Shown: positions 1 through 7,213 of the stretch, piece after piece
Layout: each line of letters opens with the position of its first letter
Numbering within the stretch: the first letter of the stretch is position 1
Assembly: GCA_945878835.1 (NCBI GenBank)
Contig: CAMCUG010000033.1
Location: 1-10,345, forward strand
Reading direction: 5' to 3'
From: Chryseobacterium gleum
GTDB lineage: Bacteria; Bacteroidota; Bacteroidia; Flavobacteriales_D; Sanyastnellaceae
Length of the DNA stretch: 10,345 nucleotides
Made by a program: the position numbers and the translations under genes
The notes under the pieces: model-generated
What the model was told of the DNA's origin: nothing
The model's database searches: none
What the model saw: the letters and a program-made list of their open reading frames with translations, nothing else

Positions 1-41
1 ATTCCGGAATCGAATATGCCTATTGGATTTGTTTTCATGGC

Positions 42-67
42 AAAAAAAATCCCGCTTGGCGGGATTT
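42..67 (-). terminator. Intrinsic terminator closing the envelope-gene cluster
   Basis: Read on the minus strand, an AATCCCGC / GCGGGATT stem with a three-base loop (arms 47-55 and 59-67) runs directly into a run of eight T (complement of the A-run 42-49, partly shared with the stem). It begins 18 bases beyond the stop of the last ompH gene. The tight GC stem and long U-tract make this a convincing Rho-independent terminator. In the plus direction only a weak, interrupted T-tract follows, so it acts mainly on the minus strand. Bases 1-41 beyond it hold no gene I can support. Confidence 0.9.
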
Positions 68-85
68 CATTTTATTCAATCAATA

Positions 86-628
86 TTATTTCTGTGTTGG
101 AGAAGTTGGTGCAGCCGCTGGAATTTTCAATTCAACTTTCAACTTATCACCTAAATCATCGCCTCCTATATAAACTAAGTTTCCAGCTCCTTGATCGAAT
201 ACGTATGTGTACCCGCCTGCTTTCGCAATTTTAGCAACTGCTGCATCGAACTCTTCAACCAATGGCTTCAACAAACCATCTTGCACTTGCTGCAACTCAT
301 CATTCGCTGTCTGCTGGAAATCCATCATATTTTGCTCAAGGTCTGCTATGGTCTGTGCTTTACTTTGACGAATTGCTTCAGGCCATCCGCCTGCGCTAAC
401 TGCCATCTTCGATTTTGTTTCGTACTCAGCTACCTTATCGTCATGCTCTTTCTGCATAACCACATATTCTCCCTCGAAGGACTTCTTTGCAGTTTCCATA
501 TCGGCTTGAACGCCTTTCATTGCAGGCATTTGCAAAAGGATTGCTTGTCTATCTACGTGCGCTAACTTCTGCGCGAATGCACCAAATCCTAATGAAATAA
601 ATAGTGCTGCTAAAATTGTCTTCTTCAT
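86..628 (-). CDS. OmpH/Skp family periplasmic chaperone (second, distal copy)
   Basis: This 180-residue protein is a probable periplasmic chaperone that holds unfolded outer-membrane proteins for delivery to BamA. Residues 1-20 form a Sec signal peptide ending in GAFAQ. They are followed by the family opening KLAHVDRQAILLQMP, a long charged coiled-coil region (about 38-125), and the closing strand segment GYTYVFDQGAGNLVYIGG at 139-156, which is the normal Skp layout and length. It ends in a short Ala/Pro-rich tail. It is the last gene before the terminator and lies 49 bases after a paralogous ompH gene; a -7-like box in that gap may give it extra transcription. The ATG at 626-628 is chosen because it gives a compact signal peptide. 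Chaperone function is inferred from the family and from the neighbouring bamA. Confidence 0.9.
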   Translation of the reverse strand: MKKTILAALFISLGFGAFAQKLAHVDRQAILLQMPAMKGVQADMETAKKSFEGEYVVMQKEHDDKVAEYETKSKMAVSAGGWPEAIRQSKAQTIADLEQNMMDFQQTANDELQQVQDGLLKPLVEEFDAAVAKIAKAGGYTYVFDQGAGNLVYIGGDDLGDKLKVELKIPAAAPTSPTQK

Positions 629-665
629 GATTGTATGTTTTTTTTCTTCTATTCAATGACAGTAC

Positions 666-673
666 CAAAAATA
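666..673 (-). promoter_or_regulatory. Candidate -7 box upstream of the distal ompH
   Basis: The minus strand reads TATTTTTG, an exact match to the Bacteroidota -7 consensus TAnnTTTG. It lies in the 49-base gap between the two ompH genes, 37 bases before the ATG. No good TTG sits at the usual -33 distance, so this is only a candidate secondary promoter. Such an AT-rich octamer can also occur by chance. Confidence 0.3.
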
Positions 674-677
674 CGCA

Positions 678-1331
678 TTAGTTGCCTTTCCCCGGTGAAC
701 TTGGACGATCATTTCCTGGACGACCTGTTCCGGTGCCTGGTTTCTCACCTGGTTTTTCTTGAGAATCTTCCTTATCCTCTTCGTCTTTATCCAATACCTC
801 TCCTGGTTTCAATCCCATTTTCTTCAATACTTTATCACTAATGTCGTGCTTCGGATTGGTGTACAACATGTTTGAGTGACTGGCCTTATCGAACACAACC
901 ATGTATTGAGATTGAGAGGCAATGTCTTCAATGGCTTGAAATATCTGATCTTGAATGGGTGCAACTAACTCTTCACGCTTTTTGAATAAATCTCCTTCCA
1001 CTCCAAATTTCGATTTTTGGTATTGCTTCACTTCTTCACGGCGCTCGTTAATATCGGCCTCACGCTTCTTCTTCATATCTTCTGTAAGCAATATTTTTTC
1101 GGCTTGAAATGACTTTTCCAATTGCTCAATGGCTGTGTATTTCTGTTCCACCTGAGCCTGCCATTCTGCGCTTAGTTCGTTAATCTGCTTCTGAGCTACC
1201 ACATATTCGGGCATATGCGACAAAACGTATTTTGAATCTATGTATGCGAATTTTTGAGCACTCAACGAGAATGTTGAAACAATAAGCACAAAAGAAAAAA
1301 TGAATTTGATTGTTGAATTTGCTTTCATCAT
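678..1331 (-). CDS. OmpH/Skp family periplasmic chaperone (first copy, extended acidic/Pro-Gly tail)
   Basis: This 217-residue member of the Skp/OmpH family is probably a periplasmic holdase for nascent outer-membrane proteins. Residues 1-26 are a signal peptide ending in SLSAQ, followed by the family motif KFAYIDSKYVLSHMPEY at 27-43. A heptad-like Glu/Lys/Gln-rich coiled coil spans about 46-125, and the conserved closing segment MVVFDKASHSNMLYTNPKHD covers 144-163. After the Skp fold comes an unusual tail of about 40 residues (176-217), first rich in Asp/Glu/Lys and then a Pro-Gly-rich low-complexity stretch. The gene starts 8 bases after the bamA stop, so co-transcription with bamA is very likely. 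There are two adjacent ATGs, at 1329-1331 and 1326-1328; either could be used and the choice changes only one residue. Confidence 0.9.
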   Translation of the reverse strand: MMKANSTIKFIFSFVLIVSTFSLSAQKFAYIDSKYVLSHMPEYVVAQKQINELSAEWQAQVEQKYTAIEQLEKSFQAEKILLTEDMKKKREADINERREEVKQYQKSKFGVEGDLFKKREELVAPIQDQIFQAIEDIASQSQYMVVFDKASHSNMLYTNPKHDISDKVLKKMGLKPGEVLDKDEEDKEDSQEKPGEKPGTGTGRPGNDRPSSPGKGN

Positions 1332-1339
1332 TCGTTTTT

Positions 1340-3910
1340 TTAAAGTTCACCCATGTTCATACCAATACTGAAGTGAAACTGACCTGGCGCCATGTTGGGT
1401 GCGTTGGGCACATCGTTCAATCTCCATCCGTAATCGAATCCTAACAGTCCAAACATAGGCAAAAAGATTCGAAGTCCGCCACCTACTGATTTGTATAAAT
1501 TGAAAGGATTGTAATCCGAGAAATCTACCCAAGTTCTTCCTGCTTCAGCAAAAGCCAAGGCGAAAATTGTTGCTTGAGGATTCAATGAAATAGGATAGCG
1601 CAATTCAGCACCATACTTTGTAATTACTGGAGCTCCTACGCGATCACTTGGCATAGTTAAAGACAAATCATCGTAGCCGCGTAAGTTGACAATCTCTTGA
1701 CCATCCAACAAATATCCGCTCAAATAAACTCCACCCATATAGAAACGCTCGAAAGGCGATTGTCCCAAGCTCTTGTTGTAAGTGCCCAAGAAACCAAATC
1801 CCGCATGTGTGTGTAAGACTAACTTATTCGTTTTATGCTTGTTTAAAGAGGTGTACCAATTCGCTGTGAATTTCAATTTGTAATATTCCACCCAATCTAC
1901 TTTTTGCTGATCGGTCATGCTTGGATAGTCATACGATTTTCCAAATACATTTTCACCCAAGAATGTATAAGGCAACGTGCATTTCGAACTAAATGTAATT
2001 TTCGAACCCCACGTTGGATAGATGGTCTCAGACAATGAACTTCTTTCTATGGTGAAATTAGCCGCAAGGTTATTCGAATAACCGTTGTTGAAAGAGAAGA
2101 ACGACCCGTAGTTATTCAAATCGAAGTGCTGGTAGGAAATTCCACCGAAGAACAAGAACCAGTCATCAGGCTTCTGCCAACGCTGTCCAAAAGAAACAGA
2201 TGCACCAGTAATAATCAACGATTGACGAATCGGATTAAGTACATCGCCAATGTATTTTTTTTGTCCGTTTGATTGAACACTATGATACGCTGAGACCGAC
2301 AAGGAGTTCGGTCTTTTTCCCCCTAACCAAGGTTCTGTGAAACTCAAATTGTACGATTGGAAAAACGCACCATTGCTCATTGCACGAATGGAAAGTCGCT
2401 GACCGTCACCCGTTGGCAAAGGGCTCCAAGCATCCTTTTTAAAGAAGTTACGCATACTAAAATTGTTGAAGCTCAATCCCAATGATCCAACCACGCGTCC
2501 ACCGCCCCAACCTCCTGACAATTCAATTTGATCGGATGGTTTTTCTTCCACTACATATTCCAGATCAACTAGACCTTCGTCGGCTCTTGGATTCGTGCGA
2601 ATATCGAATGCCTCTTGACTGAAGTAATTCAAGTTTGCTAATTCACGCTGTGAACGAATCAAATCGGAGCGATTGAATAAATCGCCCGGGCGTGTTCGAA
2701 TTTCACGATAAATAACGTGGTCATTTGTTTTCGAGTTTCCAGAAACGCTGACAACTCCTATGCGATACTGACGGCCTTCACCCATGCGCACTTCAATGTC
2801 TATACTATCCGGCGGAACCAGAGACTCTACTGGGTAGGCGTAAAAATTCAAATATCCATCATCGGTGTACAACGAAGCCACATCTCGTCCTGTTTGATTC
2901 ATGTTCAAACGGGTTTGAAGCACCTCCATGTTGTAAATATCTCCCTTCTTGATGTTCAGAATTGAATCGAGAGAATTACTTCTGTATTTTGTATTTCCAA
3001 TAAACGAGATGTTTCTGAAATAAAATTTATTTCCTTCATCCAGTGTAATACGAATCTTCAAACGCTCGGGTCCAACAGCATAGATAGAGTCTTTTACAAT
3101 TCTCATATTGCGGAAACCTTCTTTGTTATAGCGGGCAACTACTGCTACTTTATCTTCTTCATATTCTTCTTCTAAAAATTTAGATGATTTGAATACGTGA
3201 TAGAACGCAGCTTTCTTCGTTTTTTTCATGGAGCGATTCAACGTCGCTATAGACATCTTATCTGCCCCTACCCATTCAATTTCTTCAATCTTAATTCTAT
3301 TTCCACGCTCAATATCGAAGGTTAATTCAACGGCGTTAGGCAAATTTGGATAAGGTTTATCAACGATATTTACTTTGGCGTTGTAGTAACCTTTTTCCAC
3401 ATAAAAATCCTTGATAATATTGGTCGCAGTAGCTTTTAGGTTTTCGTTCACGATATTTCCTGAACGGATTTTCATTTTTTCGCGAATGTTATCTGCGTCG
3501 CCCTTTTTTATTCCTTCAAACTTGAACACTCCTAGTTTCGGAAGTTCCTTCACCACAATAACCAAGAAAACATCATCTCCTCGAGCCTCTGCCAAACGAA
3601 TGTCAATAGCAGAGAATAACTGATTCTTCCACAGTTTACGAAGTGCATCAGCAATTTCGTCTCCTGGAATCATTATCTCTTGTCCCACCTTCAAACCACA
3701 AAAAAGCAATATTGCCTGTGCATCGGTATATTCCGCGCCCATTACAGTTATTCCTGCAACCTTCATTTTACGCGGTTCAGCGTAGTCAATGGTAGTGCCT
3801 AATTCAACTTGAGCCTGAAGAGCTGGGGCGAAGAATAAAGACGCAATGACCGAAAGAGCAAATAACATTGCTCGGGTATTTGGGAGATTGTATTTCAGCG
3901 TCTTTCTCAA
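1340..3910 (-). CDS. bamA: Outer-membrane protein assembly factor BamA (Omp85 family)
   Basis: BamA is the central beta-barrel of the BAM machine, which folds and inserts outer-membrane proteins. The 856-residue protein has a signal peptide (about 1-34, ending APALQAQ). Five POTRA repeats follow at roughly 47-122, 124-202, 205-292, 294-376 and 381-456, with typical endings such as VELTFDIERGNRIKI and VDLEYVVEEKPSDQIELSGG. The barrel occupies about 460-856. Loop 6 carries LRGYDD at 743-748, the local form of the family VRGF/Y motif, and the penultimate barrel motif GFDYGWRLND is at 824-833. The start is a TTG at 3908-3910, four bases after the uppS stop. It is preferred because it adds the basic n-region (RK, K6, R13) of the signal peptide. 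The ATG at 3866-3868 (M15) would leave an uncharged signal start. The neighbours uppS and two ompH genes fit envelope assembly. Confidence 0.95.
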   Translation of the reverse strand: MRKTLKYNLPNTRAMLFALSVIASLFFAPALQAQVELGTTIDYAEPRKMKVAGITVMGAEYTDAQAILLFCGLKVGQEIMIPGDEIADALRKLWKNQLFSAIDIRLAEARGDDVFLVIVVKELPKLGVFKFEGIKKGDADNIREKMKIRSGNIVNENLKATATNIIKDFYVEKGYYNAKVNIVDKPYPNLPNAVELTFDIERGNRIKIEEIEWVGADKMSIATLNRSMKKTKKAAFYHVFKSSKFLEEEYEEDKVAVVARYNKEGFRNMRIVKDSIYAVGPERLKIRITLDEGNKFYFRNISFIGNTKYRSNSLDSILNIKKGDIYNMEVLQTRLNMNQTGRDVASLYTDDGYLNFYAYPVESLVPPDSIDIEVRMGEGRQYRIGVVSVSGNSKTNDHVIYREIRTRPGDLFNRSDLIRSQRELANLNYFSQEAFDIRTNPRADEGLVDLEYVVEEKPSDQIELSGGWGGGRVVGSLGLSFNNFSMRNFFKKDAWSPLPTGDGQRLSIRAMSNGAFFQSYNLSFTEPWLGGKRPNSLSVSAYHSVQSNGQKKYIGDVLNPIRQSLIITGASVSFGQRWQKPDDWFLFFGGISYQHFDLNNYGSFFSFNNGYSNNLAANFTIERSSLSETIYPTWGSKITFSSKCTLPYTFLGENVFGKSYDYPSMTDQQKVDWVEYYKLKFTANWYTSLNKHKTNKLVLHTHAGFGFLGTYNKSLGQSPFERFYMGGVYLSGYLLDGQEIVNLRGYDDLSLTMPSDRVGAPVITKYGAELRYPISLNPQATIFALAFAEAGRTWVDFSDYNPFNLYKSVGGGLRIFLPMFGLLGFDYGWRLNDVPNAPNMAPGQFHFSIGMNMGEL

Positions 3911-3914
3911 CTTT

Positions 3915-4655
3915 CTATTTCGTTTGTTCTGTTTGCTCTGAAGTCATACCAAATCGACGCTCTCTACTTTGGTAGCTCACCAGCGCTTCGAAAAAATGTT
4001 CTTCTCTGAATTCAGGCCACATAATAGGGGTAAAATGCAATTCTGTATAAGCGATTTGCCAAAGTAAGAAATTACTTATGCGGTGCTCTCCGCTCGTGCG
4101 AATGAGCAATTCCGGGTCAGGAATTTCAGCAGTAGATAGGTTTTGGGTAATCACGTCAGCCGTAACGTCTTCAGCAGGGATTTGTTGTGCAACAATTGAT
4201 CTCACCGCGTTTACTATTTCCCATCGAGCACTGTAATTCAAGGCCAATACCAAAGTAACATCTTCGTTTTCGGCTGTTTTAGCCATTGCGGCTTTCAGCT
4301 CATCGCGACATTTTAGAGGCAGTTGTTCAATATCGCCAATGGCCAATAACCGAACACCATTTTCCATAAGTTCCGCTAACTCGCTAATAATAGTGGTAAC
4401 GAGTAAATCCATGAGTGCGTCAACTTCATCTTTAGGGCGATTCCAATTTTCTGTTGAAAAGGCATAGAGGGTAAGAAACTCAACTTCTGCCTTGCGTGCT
4501 GCCTTAATAGCGGCGCGAACAGATTCAACCCCGTTAAAGTGTCCGAATATCCGATCTTTCCCTTGATTTTTAGCCCAACGTCCGTTCCCATCCATAATTA
4601 CGGCAACATGGCGTGGAGTCTTACTTAAGTCTATTTGTTCGAAGGCACTTTTCAT
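3915..4655 (-). CDS. uppS: Isoprenyl transferase (di-trans,poly-cis-undecaprenyl diphosphate synthase)
   Basis: UppS is a cytosolic or membrane-associated cis-prenyltransferase that condenses isopentenyl diphosphate onto farnesyl diphosphate to make the C55 lipid carrier for peptidoglycan and surface polysaccharides. The 246-residue protein is the usual length. It shows the signature MDGNGRWAK at 21-29 (D22 is the expected Mg/catalytic Asp), GHFNGVESVR at 38-47, AFSTENWNRPKDEV at 65-78, NYSARWEI at 140-147, and the diphosphate-binding block RTSGEHRISNFLLWQ at 186-200. The ATG at 4653-4655 gives the normal short leader before the MDGNGRWA motif. It is translated four bases ahead of bamA. The 41-base gap behind it contains a promoter-like site, so it may head its own transcript as well as being read from upstream. 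Confidence 0.96.
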   Translation of the reverse strand: MKSAFEQIDLSKTPRHVAVIMDGNGRWAKNQGKDRIFGHFNGVESVRAAIKAARKAEVEFLTLYAFSTENWNRPKDEVDALMDLLVTTIISELAELMENGVRLLAIGDIEQLPLKCRDELKAAMAKTAENEDVTLVLALNYSARWEIVNAVRSIVAQQIPAEDVTADVITQNLSTAEIPDPELLIRTSGEHRISNFLLWQIAYTELHFTPIMWPEFREEHFFEALVSYQSRERRFGMTSEQTEQTK

Positions 4656-4662
4656 CGAGGTG

Positions 4663-4692
4663 CGAAGATACGGAAAGCCCGTGTTTAGACAA
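4663..4692 (-). promoter_or_regulatory. Probable internal promoter for uppS-bamA-ompH
   Basis: On the minus strand a TTG (4692-4690) is followed by 19 bases and then TATCTTCG (4670-4663). This matches the Bacteroidota arrangement TTG-N~19-TAnnTTTG with one mismatch, and the box continues with CAC. The site lies almost entirely in the 41-base gap between the porG-like gene and uppS. Only 7 bases separate the box from the uppS ATG, so any transcript from here would be nearly leaderless. Confidence 0.45.
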
Positions 4693-4696
4693 GCAA

Positions 4697-5533
4697 TTAC
4701 TGCCAGGTTGCGCAGCTATTTCCTTTTTTGTCTATTCTGAAATTTAACGAGGCCATGCAAAAGAAGTAAAGATCCTTTCTTCCTGGGTCTCCGCGTTGCA
4801 TGTAGGCGTTATTGTTATTCTCTTGAACGAGGCTCTGATCGGCTAAGTTGGTTGCCAATTGTCCGCGAGCGGCAGTTAGCATGGTCGGATTCACATACGT
4901 TCCAGAAATATCGTCGAAATAGTCTGTGTACGTTTTGCGCATTCCCCATTCCAAAGAAAATCCAAGCAACCCTTTAATGTTACATTTCAATCCTGCACCC
5001 ATTGGCATTGTGAATCCCGTTGTTTTATACAACGCATCTTTACCTGCCATTCCCTGCCCCTCAGTTCCGGCGGGTTGAAGGGGGTGCCAATAACCGTTAT
5101 ACATTCCCTCTGGATTCATTCGAAAAACAGCAGCACCAAGAAATAAATATGGAGAAATGTTGTGCTTTGAATTGATTTGATAATTGAAGAAGTTCAACTC
5201 GGCAATGACACTTCCTTCAAAAAAGCGATTTCTAAAATTTAAATTTCTATTCTGTTGCCAAGCATCTTTACTGTCTGAATCGAAAGCCTCAACATTCCCG
5301 TAAGTTAGGCCTGTGCGAATGGCCCATCGCTTATTCAAATTATTTCGAATAGCGATTCCAAGGGCTAATTTTTCTTTGGTTCCAAAATGCTTAGAAGGAT
5401 TTATCTCACCAATGTAATAGGCCGTTCCCACCGAAATAGAAAGTTCCTTGCTTCGTTCTTTGCTCAGTCCCTGCCCGATTGCCGCGGCATTTCCAACTAA
5501 AAATAACACCAAAAGAAGTAAACGGTTATTCAT
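4697..5533 (-). CDS. porG: PorG-like outer-membrane beta-barrel protein (DUF6089; type IX secretion)
   Basis: This 278-residue protein has a signal peptide (about 1-21, ending AAAIGQ). It then has repeated amphipathic strand patterns typical of a small outer-membrane barrel, such as ELSISVGTAYYIGEINPS at 30-47, WAIRTGLTYGNV at 70-81, and the family-like segment MRKTYTDYFDDISGTYVNP at 198-216. These features and its place directly before uppS and bamA match the DUF6089/PorG family. In Porphyromonas gingivalis PorG is an outer-membrane component of the type IX secretion system, tied to the PorK/PorN ring; that role here is inferred from family and synteny, not seen. The predicted last strand (DLYFFCMASLNFRI) is followed by about 11 extra polar residues containing one Cys. 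It lies 32 bases after nadK and 41 before uppS. Confidence 0.8.
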   Translation of the reverse strand: MNNRLLLLVLFLVGNAAAIGQGLSKERSKELSISVGTAYYIGEINPSKHFGTKEKLALGIAIRNNLNKRWAIRTGLTYGNVEAFDSDSKDAWQQNRNLNFRNRFFEGSVIAELNFFNYQINSKHNISPYLFLGAAVFRMNPEGMYNGYWHPLQPAGTEGQGMAGKDALYKTTGFTMPMGAGLKCNIKGLLGFSLEWGMRKTYTDYFDDISGTYVNPTMLTAARGQLATNLADQSLVQENNNNAYMQRGDPGRKDLYFFCMASLNFRIDKKGNSCATWQ

Positions 5534-5565
5534 ACCTGCACAATGCTTTTTTCAATTAATTATTG

Positions 5566-6441
5566 TCAATCCATTCGAATGTCAAGTCCCCAACCCATTT
5601 TCTTGCGAATGGTTCTGAAGAAATTTCTTCCTTCCAAAAGTATCATTTGCAGTTCAAAGGGTGCGCGACACAATGTAATTTCTACACCGCTGTCCACCAC
5701 GTACTGAAAACTGTCTAATGTTACTTGTATCTGTCCAGACCTACAATCCGCTTTCAACTTCACTGTTGAGGTGTCTCCAATTACAAGCGGACGAGCTGTT
5801 AAGTTGTGAGCTGAAATAGGTGTAATAATAAAATTGTTTGAATTCGGTGTTACTATGGGGCCGCCGCAAGAAAGCGAATAGGCCGTAGACCCTGTTGGGG
5901 TGGCAACAATTAATCCATCTGCCCAGTAACTGCTCAAAAAGGCTTTATTCACCGACGCGTCAATTTTGATCATTTCATTCCGCGTGGCGTTGTTGATTGT
6001 AATTTCATTCAACGCATAGGGGAAATCACCGAAATCGAATTGTTCCGATTTAATTTGAATGAAGGAGCGCGGGTCAATGGTGTATTCGGAATTTACAAAC
6101 TGTTCAAGAGCTTCGTCAACTTCTGACACGCTCACGTGAGAGAGAAACCCGAGTCTTCCTGTGTTGATTCCTAACAGCGGAATACGTTTAGAACCTACCA
6201 GTCGCGCTGCGTCTAGAAATGTTCCATCGCCACCAAAGCTGAACAACGCTGTTGCATTTTCAAATTCTGAATTTTCTTCGAAGATGGTGTGTGCAGGAAT
6301 TTGAATGTGTGACTGAAGAAAACGTTCAAACCCTTTGTAGACACAAATGGAGATTCCGCGTCGCACCATTTTCTCAAGAAATTGTTGCACTACTGGAGCC
6401 AAGTCGGCCTCGAATTTTTTTCCAAAAACGTATACTAACAT
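5566..6441 (-). CDS. nadK: NAD kinase (ATP-NAD kinase)
   Basis: NadK phosphorylates NAD to NADP in the cytosol and so sets the NADPH supply. The 291-residue length is standard. All family signatures are visible: GGDGTFLDAAR at 70-80 (D72 is the expected catalytic Asp), NTGRLGFL at 93-100, ALNEITI at 143-149, and YWADGLIVATPTGSTAYSLS with CGGPIV at 172-197. The conserved NLTARPLVI follows at 213-221. The ATG at 6439-6441 gives a normal short N-terminus (MLVYVFGKKF). The gene begins 38 bases after the CBS-protein gene, and that gap carries a hairpin/T-tract and an exact -7 promoter box. It may therefore be transcribed separately as well as, or instead of, by read-through. It is not obviously linked in function to the envelope genes downstream, but the same order is common in this phylum as far as I recall. 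Confidence 0.96.
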   Translation of the reverse strand: MLVYVFGKKFEADLAPVVQQFLEKMVRRGISICVYKGFERFLQSHIQIPAHTIFEENSEFENATALFSFGGDGTFLDAARLVGSKRIPLLGINTGRLGFLSHVSVSEVDEALEQFVNSEYTIDPRSFIQIKSEQFDFGDFPYALNEITINNATRNEMIKIDASVNKAFLSSYWADGLIVATPTGSTAYSLSCGGPIVTPNSNNFIITPISAHNLTARPLVIGDTSTVKLKADCRSGQIQVTLDSFQYVVDSGVEITLCRAPFELQMILLEGRNFFRTIRKKMGWGLDIRMD

Positions 6442-6448
6442 ATCGTAT

Positions 6449-6483
6449 AAAAAACAAAGGTAGCGCTTTTCAGCAAACGCTAC
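6449..6483 (-). terminator. Hairpin plus T-tract between the CBS gene and nadK (possible terminator/attenuator)
   Basis: On the minus strand GTAGCGTTT (6483-6475) pairs with AAA-G-CGCTAC (6469-6460), giving nine base pairs with one bulged G and a five-base loop. CTTTG and then six T (6454-6449) follow. The TAG stop of the upstream CBS gene lies inside the left arm. The shape fits an intrinsic terminator, though the G interrupting the T-tract and the bulge weaken it. The right arm overlaps the nadK -7 box. Confidence 0.5.
6455..6462 (-). promoter_or_regulatory. Candidate -7 promoter box of nadK
   Basis: TACCTTTG on the minus strand matches TAnnTTTG exactly and ends 13 bases before the nadK ATG. 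A TATG sits 20 bases further upstream, as a weak version of the -33 TTTG. The box is built from the last bases of the hairpin described at 6449-6483. Confidence 0.45.
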
Positions 6484-7139
6484 ATATTCAAGTAACGCAT
6501 GAGTTCGTTGTAACGATCTTTTAACTCATCGTCGTACTGAGAAGCCTGAAACTTACTAAGGACCTTGTAATTGAAACGCTCTAAACTTTGAAGAATAGGA
6601 TTCAAATCGGGTAGATCAATTTTAATGTGCATCTCCAAATTCCCCTCTGAAACTGCAACCACGGAAAGGCTTAAGATCTTTGCGTTGTTTTCTTCAATAA
6701 TGCGTGCAATTTGCTGAATGCTGTGATCGCGCTCGAATACTTGCAATACAATGATTCCTCCTTCACGCATGGCACCTAACATTTCTGCTAAATGATCGAG
6801 CAAATCAGCAGAAGTGATACTACCGAGGTAGTTATTTCCTTCGTCAACAACGGGAATTACCGTCACATCATTTTCACTGACCACCTTCAATACGTCTAAA
6901 ACATGTGAATCTGGTAAAACAGAAACATTTAGCAAATCGAGTTCGGCCTGAACTTCACCCTGATAAACCTCCGCGTTTAGGAAATCACTTTCATTGGCTA
7001 AGCCTATAAACAATCCGTTTTCAACCACAGGTAAATCGTTCACACGCAATTCATCCATTAAATTTAATACGTACATAGCCGAATCGCCGCGACTCAGTGC
7101 GGGCAGGCTTTTCGATATTAAATTCAGAGCTTTATTCAT
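6480..7139 (-). CDS. CBS-pair protein with C-terminal ACT-like domain
   Basis: This 219-residue cytosolic protein has two tandem CBS motifs (about 5-58 and 70-120), seen in LPVVENGLFIGLANESDFLN and VIPVVDEGNNYLGSITSADLL. A C-terminal segment (about 126-200) has the alternating beta-alpha pattern of an ACT-like regulatory domain. CBS pairs usually bind adenine nucleotides, so a sensory or regulatory role is likely, but the target is unknown. No catalytic domain is present. The start is placed at the ATG 7137-7139 (MNKALNLIS), where the CBS homology begins. A longer reading to 7226 would use a non-homologous Cys/Asn/Ser-rich stretch that runs through the promoter region. The gene heads the minus-strand cluster, with a good promoter candidate at 7160-7188, and its stop codon lies within a hairpin before nadK. 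Confidence 0.88.
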   Translation of the reverse strand: MNKALNLISKSLPALSRGDSAMYVLNLMDELRVNDLPVVENGLFIGLANESDFLNAEVYQGEVQAELDLLNVSVLPDSHVLDVLKVVSENDVTVIPVVDEGNNYLGSITSADLLDHLAEMLGAMREGGIIVLQVFERDHSIQQIARIIEENNAKILSLSVVAVSEGNLEMHIKIDLPDLNPILQSLERFNYKVLSKFQASQYDDELKDRYNELMRYLNM

Positions 7140-7159
7140 AGTATGTTTTGACGAGCGAT

Positions 7160-7188
7160 TAAACGTACATTCATTTTTCGTTCCACAA
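7160..7188 (-). promoter_or_regulatory. Probable promoter of the CBS gene / minus-strand cluster
   Basis: On the minus strand TTG (7188-7186), an 18-base spacer and TACGTTTA (7167-7160) match the Bacteroidota TTG-N17-23-TAnnTTTG pattern with one mismatch in the -7 box. The box ends 20 bases before the CBS-gene ATG. This is the best candidate in the 101-base divergent region. Confidence 0.45.
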
Positions 7189-7213
7189 CGTGAATTTGAA
7201 TTCGAATATTGCC

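Noticed and set aside
1..10. Ten-base palindrome ATTCCGGAAT at the window edge.
   Set aside because: Isolated, not repeated nearby and not attached to a promoter. Short palindromes of this kind arise by chance.
191..565. Open frame of 124 codons on the plus strand opposite the distal ompH.
   Set aside because: Cys/Leu/His-rich translation with no recognisable domain, fully antisense to a well-supported gene. It looks like a codon-bias shadow.
2717..2965. Small plus-strand open frame inside bamA.
   Set aside because: Antisense to POTRA-coding sequence, with no homology pattern, leader or promoter.
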